A stretch of 36,379 bases of DNA from Clostridia bacterium. GTDB taxonomy: Bacteria; Bacillota; Clostridia; UMGS1810. Below are positions 17,590-25,289 of this stretch, piece by piece (within the stretch, counting starts at the first letter, position 1; each line of letters begins with the position of its first letter). The notes beneath the pieces are model-generated. The model had not been told where the DNA came from, did not search any database, and was given only the letters and a program-made list of their open reading frames with translations. Location of the stretch: contig JAFQBA010000061.1 in assembly GCA_017416845.1 (NCBI GenBank), positions 1-36,379 of the forward strand, given 5' to 3'. A program made the translations under genes and the position numbers.

Positions 17590-19254
17590 TTGATTATTAC
17601 AGACAAAGAAATTCTCAAACAATATGCCCCGGAAAACAGATTGTGGCAAGGCATTCCAAGCATTGAAGTAACAAAAGGCGGAAGAATTTTCGTAACATTC
17701 TACTCGGGCAGTGTGGGAGAAAGAATCGGTAATTACTGCCTCGTTCTTGTGTCGGATGACGGCGGAAAAACTTTTTCGGAGCCGGTGTGTGCATCATATT
17801 ACGAAGACCATCGCTGTTTTGACCCGTGTCTTTGGATTGACCCACTTGGCAGGCTGTGGTTCACATGGTCAATAATGCCCGATGACTATCTCTATGCTTC
17901 AATCTGTGCACAGCCCGATGCAGATGAGCTTATTTGGTCAAATCCTTTTCCTGTTGGTGAAGACATCATGATGAACAAGCCCACCGTGCTCTCAACCGGA
18001 GAGTGGCTCTTCCCCATTGCAATCTGGAAAAGAAACATGCGCGGAGTCTATCAGTTTCCCCCAATTGATGATGACACCAAAATCCCCGGTGCCTATTCCT
18101 ATAAAACTACCGATAACGGAAAAACCTTTGAACGCCTGGGCGGAGCAGATGTTGACAAACGTGATTTTGACGAACATGTTATTCTTGAGCTTAGTGACGG
18201 CCGCCTTGCAACCTATGTCCGCACAAGCTACGGAGTTGGTGTGTCCTATTCATATGACAGGGGCAAAACCTGGACAAAGGGCGAGGATTCCGGATTTGGC
18301 GGAGCAGAGTCAAGATTTCAGATAACAAGACTTAAATCGGGAAGACTCCTGATGATTAATCACAAAGATACTAAAAAGAGAACAAACCTTGCGGCAATGC
18401 TCTCCGACGATGAGGGCAAAACATGGAAATATTCCCTCATGCTCGACGACCGTGAATGGGTTTCATATCCTGATTGCACCGAAGCAGATGACGGATTTAT
18501 CTATGTGACCTACGACAGAGAGCGCGGCGGCTCATCTCTTGAAACAACCTATTCAAAAGCAAGAGAAATCCTAATTGCAAGATTTACCGAAAACGAAATT
18601 ATGGACGGAAAAATCTCCAACGAGAAAAGCTATCTGCGCCGGATTGTTTCAAAACTCGGAAAATATGCCCACGAGGAAGAAAACCCCTACGGCGAACCCG
18701 ACAGATATTCCTATGAAGAGCTTGCAGAAGTGCTTTTGAAAAATAATAAAGACAATATTCTCGGCAAGCTTTTTGAATATTATCCCACAAACTGTGTTAA
18801 TCTTCAAAAGCTCGACAGCGAAAAGCTTGACACTCTCATCGACAGCATCAATAAATCCGAAAGCAACCTTGAAATTCTCACACAAATCATTTCCCTTGTT
18901 CGTTCGGTTTCCGATGAATGTGTGGATGCACCCCCTTTGGTAAACAGAGTCAAGGAATTTTTGCTAAAATACCCCAATGAAGATATCACGGTTAAAGACA
19001 TTGCCAAAAAAATCGGTGTGAGCTATCACTATATGCTTCATCAGTTCAAAAAAATAACCGGCACAACAGTGACGGCATACCGAAACGAATTAAAACTTTC
19101 TCAGGCAAAGAGAATGCTTGTGCAAACAACGAATTCTCTCTCAGATATTGCTCACAAATGCGGCTTTGCAAGCTCAAGCTATTTTTCAAAAATGTTCATG
19201 GAAGCAGAAAAAATGTCTCCTTCGGATTACAGAAAGTTAAATAAAGCAAATTAA
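17590..19254 (+). CDS. Cytoplasmic Asp-box (sialidase-like) propeller fused to an AraC DNA-binding domain
   Basis: This protein is about 554 residues from TTG 17590. That start is chosen because GGTGA with 5-nt spacing matches the ribosome sites of neighbouring genes; GTG 17581 and TTG 17578 are in frame. Residues 1-340 form a sialidase-like propeller with four Asp boxes: SDDGGKTF, TTDNGKTF, SYDRGKTW and SDDEGKTW (about 55, 173, 221, 272). The sialidase RIP motif reads GIP, so the first arginine of the catalytic triad is missing. A charged helical linker follows, then an AraC domain at 450-549 (DIAKKIGVSYHYMLHQF and DIAHKCGFASSSYFSKMF). There is no signal peptide. It is probably a transcription regulator whose sensor, perhaps catalytic, is a glycosidase-like propeller; this is inference. 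Confidence 0.88.
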   Translation: MIITDKEILKQYAPENRLWQGIPSIEVTKGGRIFVTFYSGSVGERIGNYCLVLVSDDGGKTFSEPVCASYYEDHRCFDPCLWIDPLGRLWFTWSIMPDDYLYASICAQPDADELIWSNPFPVGEDIMMNKPTVLSTGEWLFPIAIWKRNMRGVYQFPPIDDDTKIPGAYSYKTTDNGKTFERLGGADVDKRDFDEHVILELSDGRLATYVRTSYGVGVSYSYDRGKTWTKGEDSGFGGAESRFQITRLKSGRLLMINHKDTKKRTNLAAMLSDDEGKTWKYSLMLDDREWVSYPDCTEADDGFIYVTYDRERGGSSLETTYSKAREILIARFTENEIMDGKISNEKSYLRRIVSKLGKYAHEEENPYGEPDRYSYEELAEVLLKNNKDNILGKLFEYYPTNCVNLQKLDSEKLDTLIDSINKSESNLEILTQIISLVRSVSDECVDAPPLVNRVKEFLLKYPNEDITVKDIAKKIGVSYHYMLHQFKKITGTTVTAYRNELKLSQAKRMLVQTTNSLSDIAHKCGFASSSYFSKMFMEAEKMSPSDYRKLNKAN

Positions 19255-19262
19255 CAAATACA

Positions 19263-19292
19263 TTGACTTATGCGCCCATAAGGTGATATAAT
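19263..19292 (+). promoter_or_regulatory. Promoter of metallo-hydrolase gene 1
   Basis: TTGACT (19263-19268), 18 nt and TATAAT (19287-19292), just after the fusion gene stop. The element closely resembles those at 16398 and 21906. Confidence 0.75.
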
Positions 19293-19319
19293 CAAGAAAA
19301 AATCAGTGAAGGTGATGTC

Positions 19320-20846
19320 ATGAATATACCCGAAATCAACTTTGGTAATTTAATTTACAATGAACACGAAGGAAAAGGCGTCTATGTGCTGAACTATGGA
19401 AATGTTTCAACAAAGGAGTTTGAAAATTATATACAGGGCTTCGAAGCTCTCGGATACCGACTCTATGAGGAGCATACCCTCGGCGCAAACAGCTTTTGCA
19501 CATTCAAAAAAGGCAATGATGCAGTTTTTACCGCATACTACCCCGGCACAGAAGAAATGCGCATTGTAACAGAGCCAAACTCCGGCTTTTTCTCATTCAA
19601 AGACATCGGCGGCAGAAGAAAAGTTAAAATGCTTTGCACACAAATTGACCTTGAAGACTTTGGAATGTCATATGTTTTGAGACTTTGTGACGGCAGATTT
19701 ATCATTATCGACGGCGGCAGAGAATGGGAGCCCGAAGCGGACAAGCTTATTACGGTTTTAAGAGAACAGACTATTCACGAAAAGCCTATTATTGCCGCAT
19801 GGATTATGACTCATCCTCACTGCGATCACTACAGAGCTTTTTATCCCTTCCATGAAAAATATAAGGGCGAGGTTGTCATTGAAAAATTTCTATACAACTT
19901 TCCCGAAGCAAGCGAAGAAGAGCTTGTGTGCGAAGAAACAAACCCGGTATATGACAAAGAAATCAAACTCCTTCCAAAGTTTGACGATCTTATCACATCT
20001 CTTGCTATTCCTGTTTACCGTCTGCACACGGGTCAGGTGTATAACTTCTGCGATGTCAGGTTTGAAGTTCTTTCATCTCCCGATGATGCATTTTTTAAAC
20101 CCTTTGCAAACTTTGGCGGATTCAATGTTATTTCCGTTGTTTTCAAAATGACATTTGAAGGTCAGGTAACCATGTGGAATGCCGATACCCATCTTGTGCA
20201 TGCAAAGATTGCCGAGCGTTGGGGTGAGTATTTGAAATCCGACATTTTCCAGATTACTCACCACGGATTCCAGGGCGGAGACATTAAAGCTCACCGTCTG
20301 GCAAATCCAAAGGTTTGTCTGCTCCCTGTTGAGGAAGCAAATGCCTATCAATATATTGATTATTATTTCGACACCAACCTTGAGCTTTTCTACAAGCTCG
20401 ATGTTCAGGAGGTAATCACCGGAAGTCACGGCAACGTCACCATTGAACTGCCATACTTCCCTGCTCCCAATGCAAAGCAGTTCCTCTACGAAACCATTGA
20501 AAAAAACCGACGTACTCTTGGTGCAAAAACCTGGTTCTTTGACCCTGTTACAAAGGATAGCTGCACATTCACATTCATCAATGCCGCACGTACTTGTGAC
20601 GTGTATGCAGATCTTCTCTTCGAAGCACCGAACAAAACCATAAAGAGCATAAAGCTTAGTGTTCCCGGCGGAAGATGCGTAAAAAACATCTTGAATCCCG
20701 AAGATTCTGACGGCAACGCGCTATTTTTTAACCGTCAGTCTCTTAAAGCTCTTGGTATGCCCGATGCAGAAAGCTTTGCCGTTCGCTTCAGAAGTGACGA
20801 ACCCATTGTGATAACGGGAGCAGTTAAAGCTGTTTATTCGGATTGA
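19320..20846 (+). CDS. Metallo-beta-lactamase-fold hydrolase, paralog 1
   Basis: The 508-aa protein carries the metal-binding THPHCDH motif at 164-170. A later Asp (MWNAD, 289) and THHGF at 313-317 complete a site resembling the ComEC/Rec2-type MBL subgroup. About 120 N-terminal and 150 C-terminal residues beyond the MBL core are shared only with the paralog at 21971-23488 here. There is no signal peptide or membrane segment, so it should be cytoplasmic. The substrate is unknown; the context of glycan regulators suggests a phosphodiester or lactone of a sugar, but nothing in the sequence proves it. The start ATG follows AAGGTGAT and has its own promoter. Confidence 0.85.
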   Translation: MNIPEINFGNLIYNEHEGKGVYVLNYGNVSTKEFENYIQGFEALGYRLYEEHTLGANSFCTFKKGNDAVFTAYYPGTEEMRIVTEPNSGFFSFKDIGGRRKVKMLCTQIDLEDFGMSYVLRLCDGRFIIIDGGREWEPEADKLITVLREQTIHEKPIIAAWIMTHPHCDHYRAFYPFHEKYKGEVVIEKFLYNFPEASEEELVCEETNPVYDKEIKLLPKFDDLITSLAIPVYRLHTGQVYNFCDVRFEVLSSPDDAFFKPFANFGGFNVISVVFKMTFEGQVTMWNADTHLVHAKIAERWGEYLKSDIFQITHHGFQGGDIKAHRLANPKVCLLPVEEANAYQYIDYYFDTNLELFYKLDVQEVITGSHGNVTIELPYFPAPNAKQFLYETIEKNRRTLGAKTWFFDPVTKDSCTFTFINAARTCDVYADLLFEAPNKTIKSIKLSVPGGRCVKNILNPEDSDGNALFFNRQSLKALGMPDAESFAVRFRSDEPIVITGAVKAVYSD

Positions 20847-20850
20847 TATT

Positions 20851-20933
20851 CTATTTTATAAAGCAGTTCATAAAAACCCTTAACCCCAAAATGTGTATCC
20901 TGCCCTCACCGTCAGTTTAATGACAAATACACA
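20851..20933 (-). pseudogene. Truncated remnant of the small unknown gene (leader plus first six codons)
   Basis: On the minus strand this stretch matches the leader and start of the gene at 21347-21595. It contains a hairpin (20892-20933), the loop motif GAGGGCAGG, then ATGAACTGCTTTATAAAATAG, which would encode MNCFIK and stop. The intact copy starts MNCFTK. The rest of the gene is missing. It lies 4 nt past the stop of metallo-hydrolase 1 and runs into the palindromic repeat. Confidence 0.65.
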
Positions 20934-21164
20934 AATTGGAGTTTGTCGCTCTGTTTAACGCAAGGGCGAAAGGCTCCCTTGTGTAAAGGGAGCTGTCACG
21001 AAGTGACTGAGGGATTGTTAAATGATAAATATCCTAAGCAAGCACAAATACTGCAATTGAGGCAGTTTGTTACAATCCCTCCACCGCTCACGCGGTCCCC
21101 CCTCCTTTAGGCAAGGAGGGCAACGCTTCAGCCTAATTCCATCTCCCCGACAAACTCCAATTTG
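20932..21164. mobile_element. MITE-like palindromic element with 17-bp terminal inverted repeats
   Basis: The ends 20932-20948 and 21148-21164 are perfect 17-bp inverted repeats (CAAATTGGAGTTTGTCG). Inside lie further nested pairings, such as GAGGGATTGT with ACAATCCCTC, and GC-rich stems. Length is about 233 bp, with no open reading frame of note. No clear target-site duplication was found. The inner sequence resembles palindromic intergenic repeats I associate with gut Clostridia genomes, unverified. The rest of the 20847-21346 gap holds the gene remnant and one hairpin. Confidence 0.8.
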
Positions 21165-21268
21165 AACTCAACACGACTGTACGGCCAACATTGCTCAAAC
21201 TGTTGTGCCGCAAGAGTTTTATCTGATATACCATTAGCCTTGTTTCATCCAATCACAAGGAGACACTT

Positions 21269-21304
21269 GGGATGTAGAAAAATCGTGTAATTTTTTTACA
21301 TCCC
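21269..21304 (-). terminator. Hairpin downstream of the small unknown gene
   Basis: GGGATGTA and TACATCCC are perfect 8-bp arms, with additional A/T pairing inside. It lies about 43 nt past the stop of the minus-strand small gene. There is no strong U-run, so termination is tentative. Confidence 0.45.
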
Positions 21305-21346
21305 ATATTTTTTGACATCCATATTGGAAATACCTCTTAATAATCA

Positions 21347-21595
21347 TTAAATCAATTCTCTGAGCTCTTTTGTCTTTTCGAGAGCCGGAACAACAAATTT
21401 CCTTACTATGTCAGCTTTTATTCTTGCAGAATTTATTTCATTATCTGTAAAAAGTGCATTCCTATTTACTTCAAACCGATCAAAAAACGATAAATAAATA
21501 TCATCCGTAAGTACATCTATTTTTTCAAGTAATAATTCTATTTCGGTAATACGATCAGCAATTTCAACTATTTTTTCTTTTGTAAAACAATTCAT
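21347..21595 (-). CDS. Small helical protein of unknown function
   Basis: This protein of 82 aa is not recognised. It begins at ATG 21595 with a strong GGGAGG 5 nt upstream; an in-frame upstream ATG would run through the leader hairpin and is rejected. The sequence is charged and probably all-helical, with heptad-like patches (EIADRITEIELLLEKIDVL) that could form a coiled coil, and no membrane segment. Its leader carries an attenuator-like hairpin and, further upstream, a large inverted repeat. A truncated copy of its start lies at 20851-20933, so leader and gene have been duplicated as a unit. That points to a mobile or repeat-borne small gene. Confidence 0.6.
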   Translation of the reverse strand: MNCFTKEKIVEIADRITEIELLLEKIDVLTDDIYLSFFDRFEVNRNALFTDNEINSARIKADIVRKFVVPALEKTKELRELI

Positions 21596-21612
21596 AAAAA
21601 CCTCCCATAACC

Positions 21613-21652
21613 AAAAAATGCGTAGCCTGCCCTCAGAGAGCATGACTACGCA
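21613..21652 (-). promoter_or_regulatory. Attenuator-like hairpin in the leader of the small gene
   Basis: On the minus strand TGCGTAG (21646-21652) pairs with CTACGCA (21619-21625), followed at once by six Us (21613-21618), 17 nt before the ATG. This is terminator geometry ahead of a gene. The equivalent hairpin in the remnant at 20892-20933 has different stem bases that still pair. Confidence 0.6.
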
Positions 21653-21682
21653 CAAAAAACGTACATACTCCGTCTCTAAAGG

Positions 21683-21821
21683 TTGCTACACACTTTTTAC
21701 TCATACACAACTTAATCTTTCACAAGGGTATATGAAGACAAGAGCGTACGCTTTTTACAAATAGCGTACCCCCTGTAAAAGATTTTATTAAGTTGTTTAA
21801 AAAGTAAAAAAGTTGTAGCAA
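21683..21821. repeat. Large imperfect inverted repeat upstream of the small gene
   Basis: The left arm (21683-21730) and right arm (21767-21821) share TTGCTACA, ACTTTTTAC, ACAACTTAAT and TTTCACA-GGGTA blocks in inverted order. An inner GCGTACGC palindrome sits in the loop. The transcript leading into the small gene would fold into a long hairpin. The function is unknown; transposon end, regulatory leader or small RNA are possible. Otherwise the 21596-21970 gap holds only the hairpin at 21613-21652 and the promoter at 21906-21934. Confidence 0.7.
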
Positions 21822-21905
21822 TTTTATTTTAGCATAAAGCCGATTATTTGTCAATGTTATTAAGGCTGAGGATATGAGAGTGAAGTTCTCAAAAACAACT
21901 GATTA

Positions 21906-21934
21906 TTGACTTATTTATCCATCAGTGGTATAAT
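21906..21934 (+). promoter_or_regulatory. Promoter of metallo-hydrolase gene 2
   Basis: TTGACT (21906-21911), 17 nt and TATAAT (21929-21934). The spacer contains CCATCAGTGG, similar to the spacer of the promoter at 19263. Confidence 0.8.
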
Positions 21935-21970
21935 CTTCAAAACAAATATTATAAACGAAGGTGATATATA

Positions 21971-23488
21971 ATGAATATTCCCGAAATCAAATTTGGCAAC
22001 ATCATATACAAATCCCACGAGGGTCAGGGAGTGTATGTACATAACTACGAAAAGGTTTATGGCTGTGAATTTGAAAGCTATGTGTCAGAGCTTAAAAACG
22101 CAGGCTTTGAAGTTGTTAAAGCCTATAAGCTCGCTTCAAACAGCTTCTATACTTTAAAAAGCGGGAACGACCTTGTTTTTGCCGCATATTACCCCGGTGT
22201 AAGGGAAATGCGTATTGTTGAAGAACCAAACTCAAATTGGTTAGATTTTAAAGATAACGGTGGTATGCCGAAGGTGCAAAGCACTGTTACGCAAATTGAC
22301 CTCGAGGACTTTGGTCTTTCTTATGTTATAAGACTTTGTGACAACCGTTTCATCGTGTTTGACGGCGGCTGGGAATTTGAACCCGATGCCGACAAACTTA
22401 TGAAATGTCTGTCCGACCAGACAACCGATGGCAAACCCGTTATTGCGGCATGGATTATGACCCATCCCCATCTTGACCACTACAGATGCTATTTTGAGTT
22501 CATCAGAAAATATGCAGATGATGTGACTGTTGAGTGCCTCATGTACAATTTCCCCGATGCAAAAGAAAGCGAGCTCGAAGCAATTCCGGCTCTTAAAACC
22601 GATGACGAAATCGAACATCTTCCCCGTTTCTACAAAGCGGTTGAAGCTCAGGGAACTCCCGTATACAGAATTCACACCGGTCAGGTTTTTGACATTGCAA
22701 ATGCTCACATGGAGGTTCTTGCGTCACCCGATGATACAATGACTCAGCCTCTTATTTGCTTCAATAAAACCTCACTTGTTTTCAAAATGACAATTGACGG
22801 TCAGGTGATTCTTTGGACAGGTGACTCAAACTTTGTTGAGACAAAGCTTGCCCCGCGTTGGGGTGAATACCTCAAAGCCGACATTTTCCAGATTCCTCAC
22901 CATGGATTTAACGGCGGAAGAATTGAAGAATTTGACCTCATTGACCCGGTAACCGTGTTTGCTCCTGTTGAAGATGTGGACTGTTTCCGCACAATCGACT
23001 ATTACTATGACTTCAACTATCACCTTATGTATAATATGAATGTTGAAGAAATCTACACAGGAAGCATAGGCTCAGTAACATTAAAGCTCCCCCACAAGCC
23101 ATGCGCTAACGCAAAGAAAATGCTTCTGGATAAAATGGAATACCACAGAAAAGCTCTCGGACTTAAAACCTGGCTCTTTGAAGGGGTTACAACCGAGGAC
23201 TGTACCTTCACATTTATCAATTCAACAAGAGGTGCCGCAGTTTTTGCAAATCTTATTTTTGAAGACGGCAAAAAGAATGTTGCAAAAATCAAAATTGATG
23301 TTCCCGGCGGATGCGTGAGCCACAAAAACATTCTCGATCCCAAGGATGCCGACGGAGATGCACTCTTCTTTAACCGCGCATCTCTCAAAATTAAAGGCGT
23401 AGAACCGGGAAGCCGTTTTGCAGTGAAGTTTTCAAGCAGTGAACCCATTGTTATAAAATGGAAAAATCCGGCAGATTATTGCTGTTGA
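21971..23488 (+). CDS. Metallo-beta-lactamase-fold hydrolase, paralog 2
   Basis: The 505-aa protein aligns end to end with paralog 1 (19320-20846) without large gaps, from the shared MNIPEI-FGN start to the C-terminal EPIVI. Metal motifs are THPHLDH at 164-170, LWTGD near 284-288 and PHHGF near 313. Here the Gly-Asp motif is intact, while paralog 1 has Ala-Asp. The substrate is not known. It has its own promoter, AAGGTGAT ribosome site and a thioesterase gene 14 nt downstream. The two genes probably arose by tandem duplication, later separated by the repeats at 20851-21821. Confidence 0.85.
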   Translation: MNIPEIKFGNIIYKSHEGQGVYVHNYEKVYGCEFESYVSELKNAGFEVVKAYKLASNSFYTLKSGNDLVFAAYYPGVREMRIVEEPNSNWLDFKDNGGMPKVQSTVTQIDLEDFGLSYVIRLCDNRFIVFDGGWEFEPDADKLMKCLSDQTTDGKPVIAAWIMTHPHLDHYRCYFEFIRKYADDVTVECLMYNFPDAKESELEAIPALKTDDEIEHLPRFYKAVEAQGTPVYRIHTGQVFDIANAHMEVLASPDDTMTQPLICFNKTSLVFKMTIDGQVILWTGDSNFVETKLAPRWGEYLKADIFQIPHHGFNGGRIEEFDLIDPVTVFAPVEDVDCFRTIDYYYDFNYHLMYNMNVEEIYTGSIGSVTLKLPHKPCANAKKMLLDKMEYHRKALGLKTWLFEGVTTEDCTFTFINSTRGAAVFANLIFEDGKKNVAKIKIDVPGGCVSHKNILDPKDADGDALFFNRASLKIKGVEPGSRFAVKFSSSEPIVIKWKNPADYCC

Positions 23489-23502
23489 TTGAAGGTTATA
23501 TA

Positions 23503-23919
23503 ATGAAAAAAGTAAGCTGTTTTCACAAGGTAAAATATTATGAAACCGACAAAATGGGTATTGTGCACCATTCACACTACATCCGCTGGATGGAGGAGGC
23601 AAGACTTGAGTTTTTGCGAGAAAACGGTCTCACCTACAAAACTCTTGAAGAAAATGGTGTAATTTCTCCGGTTGTATCGGTCAGTTGCCGCTACAAAACA
23701 CCGTGCGGATATGATGATGACATCAGAATTGATGTAAGTATCAAAGAATACAGCGGTGTAAAGCTTGTTTTTGAATATGAAATGACAAACATCGAAAACG
23801 GAAAATGCGTAGCAACCGGCAATTCGGAGCATTGCTTTGTGTCGGACAAGGGAAAGGTTATCATATTTGCAAAATCTCATCCCCAATATGACGAAATTCT
23901 GAAAAATCTCATTTTTTAA
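23503..23919 (+). CDS. YbgC/FadM-type acyl-CoA thioesterase
   Basis: This single hot-dog-fold protein has 138 aa from ATG 23503 (GAAGG upstream); an in-frame ATG at 23458 lies inside the previous gene and is rejected. The 4HBT signature D-x-x-G-x-V-x-x-x-x-Y is seen from Asp16 (TDKMGIVHHSHYIRWMEEAR). Family members hydrolyse short or aromatic acyl-CoA thioesters. It begins 14 nt after metallo-hydrolase 2 and is probably co-transcribed with it. Metabolic link to that enzyme is unclear. Confidence 0.9.
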   Translation: MKKVSCFHKVKYYETDKMGIVHHSHYIRWMEEARLEFLRENGLTYKTLEENGVISPVVSVSCRYKTPCGYDDDIRIDVSIKEYSGVKLVFEYEMTNIENGKCVATGNSEHCFVSDKGKVIIFAKSHPQYDEILKNLIF

Positions 23920-23938
23920 AGATTTTCAAAAAAAAGTC

Positions 23939-23967
23939 TTGTGTTTATGCGTAATTTGTGATATATT
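23939..23967 (+). promoter_or_regulatory. Promoter of the PrsA-like foldase gene
   Basis: TTGTGT (23939-23944), 17 nt and TATATT (23962-23967), about 70 nt upstream of the start codon. Confidence 0.5.
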
Positions 23968-24038
23968 AGATTATATGCATAAATGTGATATGTTCATTTC
24001 GGACATACTCAATACTAAAGGAAGGCGTGAATCCAATA

Positions 24039-25133
24039 ATGAAAAAAATAGCAAGAATATTTGCAACACTTTTATCTGTTGCTGTTATTTCTTCTTCATT
24101 TGCTGCATGTAAAGATGATTTCAGACTGCTCAGAGATGCTGAAGAAGTTAAGCAAATCAGAGAAGCAAAAAAACTTACGGCACAACTCAAGGAAAATATG
24201 GCTGCAACCGCAATAACCATCAATGATGATATCACAGTAAGCGGTGCATATTACGGATTTTTCTATTCATCAGAATTTTCGGCAGCATACAGCGAGCTTG
24301 CAAGCCAGGCAGAAGCTGAAGCTGCGGCAAACAGCTCTGCAGACAGCTCTGCAGACAGTTCTGCAGAACCCGAAATCAATGTTGACAAAGAAGCAGTAAA
24401 GAATGCTGCAATCGAAAGCATTATTGAAATCAAGACAGCATACACCAAAGCAGTTGAAGCAGGTGTTACTCTCACAGATGCAGACCGCAATGCAATCTCC
24501 GAACAGGTTACCTCATACATGAACAACATCATGGGTCAGGGTATTTCCTATGCTGATTATCTCACAGCATCCGGTACAAACGCAGAAACTGTTGAACAGA
24601 TTTTCACAGAGCAGTACATGGGTAACTACTACTATGCAACTCTCGTAGCTGACAAATATGTTACAGCAAAACACATCCTCATTATGTTCTCGGAGGAAGC
24701 ATCAGCAGACTCCGCTGCAGCTGAAGGAACTCACACCAAGGCTGATGCAAAAGCTATGATTGATGAAATCAAAGCAGAGCTTGACAACGGTGCAGATTTT
24801 GACACCATCATGAACGAAAAGGGTGAGGATCCCGGTGTTGAAACCAACCCCAACGGATACACCTTTGCCGCAAACGAAATGGATCCTGCGTTTGAAAGCG
24901 CAGCATTTGCCCTCGAACCCGGCAAAACAAGTGCAATCATTGAAACCTCATACGGCTACCACATCATAAAGAGACTTGAAACAGACACAACTGCAATTCC
25001 TGCAGCTCTCAATCAGTGCCGTGACCTTGAAGTTTCTGAAATCATAAATGCAGAAACAGAAGCTTTGAAAGAAGCTGCAACTGTTACAGAAAATGCAGAA
25101 ATTATAGAGTTTTACAATACACTTTTTAAATAA
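24039..25133 (+). CDS. PrsA-like parvulin peptidyl-prolyl isomerase lipoprotein
   Basis: This protein has about 364 aa from ATG 24039. Its N-terminus is a signal peptide ending in SSSFAAC, a loose lipobox with Cys24; GTG 24027 is an alternative start nearer to AAAGGAAGG. The parvulin domain spans about 208-312 (AKHILIMF at the start, ALEPGKTSAIIETSYGYHIIKRLE at the end), with helical segments on both sides as in PrsA/SurA foldases. Such proteins help secreted proteins fold outside the membrane, fitting the large exported proteins nearby. A stretch of SSADSSADSSAEP is encoded by a 12-bp tandem repeat. It is monocistronic with a terminator downstream. Confidence 0.9.
   Translation: MKKIARIFATLLSVAVISSSFAACKDDFRLLRDAEEVKQIREAKKLTAQLKENMAATAITINDDITVSGAYYGFFYSSEFSAAYSELASQAEAEAAANSSADSSADSSAEPEINVDKEAVKNAAIESIIEIKTAYTKAVEAGVTLTDADRNAISEQVTSYMNNIMGQGISYADYLTASGTNAETVEQIFTEQYMGNYYYATLVADKYVTAKHILIMFSEEASADSAAAEGTHTKADAKAMIDEIKAELDNGADFDTIMNEKGEDPGVETNPNGYTFAANEMDPAFESAAFALEPGKTSAIIETSYGYHIIKRLETDTTAIPAALNQCRDLEVSEIINAETEALKEAATVTENAEIIEFYNTLFK
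24331..24366 (+). repeat. Three 12-bp tandem repeats inside the foldase gene
   Basis: The unit ACAGCTCTGCAG occurs twice exactly and once with a single change (ACAGTTCTGCAG). It encodes a Ser/Ala/Asp linker in frame, so unit number could vary without a frameshift. Confidence 0.85.
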
Positions 25134-25254
25134 GATAAGCTGAAATCATACCAAAAGGGAATGTAAAAAAACTCCAGACCGCAAAAAGGCAGAAATAATA
25201 AGCAATACAGAGTATTAATTAGCCTATAAATCATTTGAAATTAATACAAATGTT

Positions 25255-25282
25255 GAAAAACATCTGTTTCAAGATGTTTTTC
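25255..25282 (+). terminator. Terminator of the foldase gene
   Basis: GAAAAACATCT pairs perfectly with AGATGTTTTTC around a 6-nt loop and runs into TTTTTCTTC, about 120 nt past the stop codon. The stretch 25134-25254 holds nothing else recognised. Confidence 0.75.
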
Positions 25283-25289
25283 TTCAATT

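Noticed and set aside
20847..21830. CRISPR array or phage remnant between the metallo-hydrolase genes
   Set aside because: There are no regularly spaced identical direct repeats and no phage or cas gene; the repeats are inverted and differ in kind.
23458..23502. ATG at 23458 as the thioesterase start
   Set aside because: It lies inside the end of the metallo-hydrolase gene; ATG 23503 has a ribosome site and gives the usual family N-terminus.
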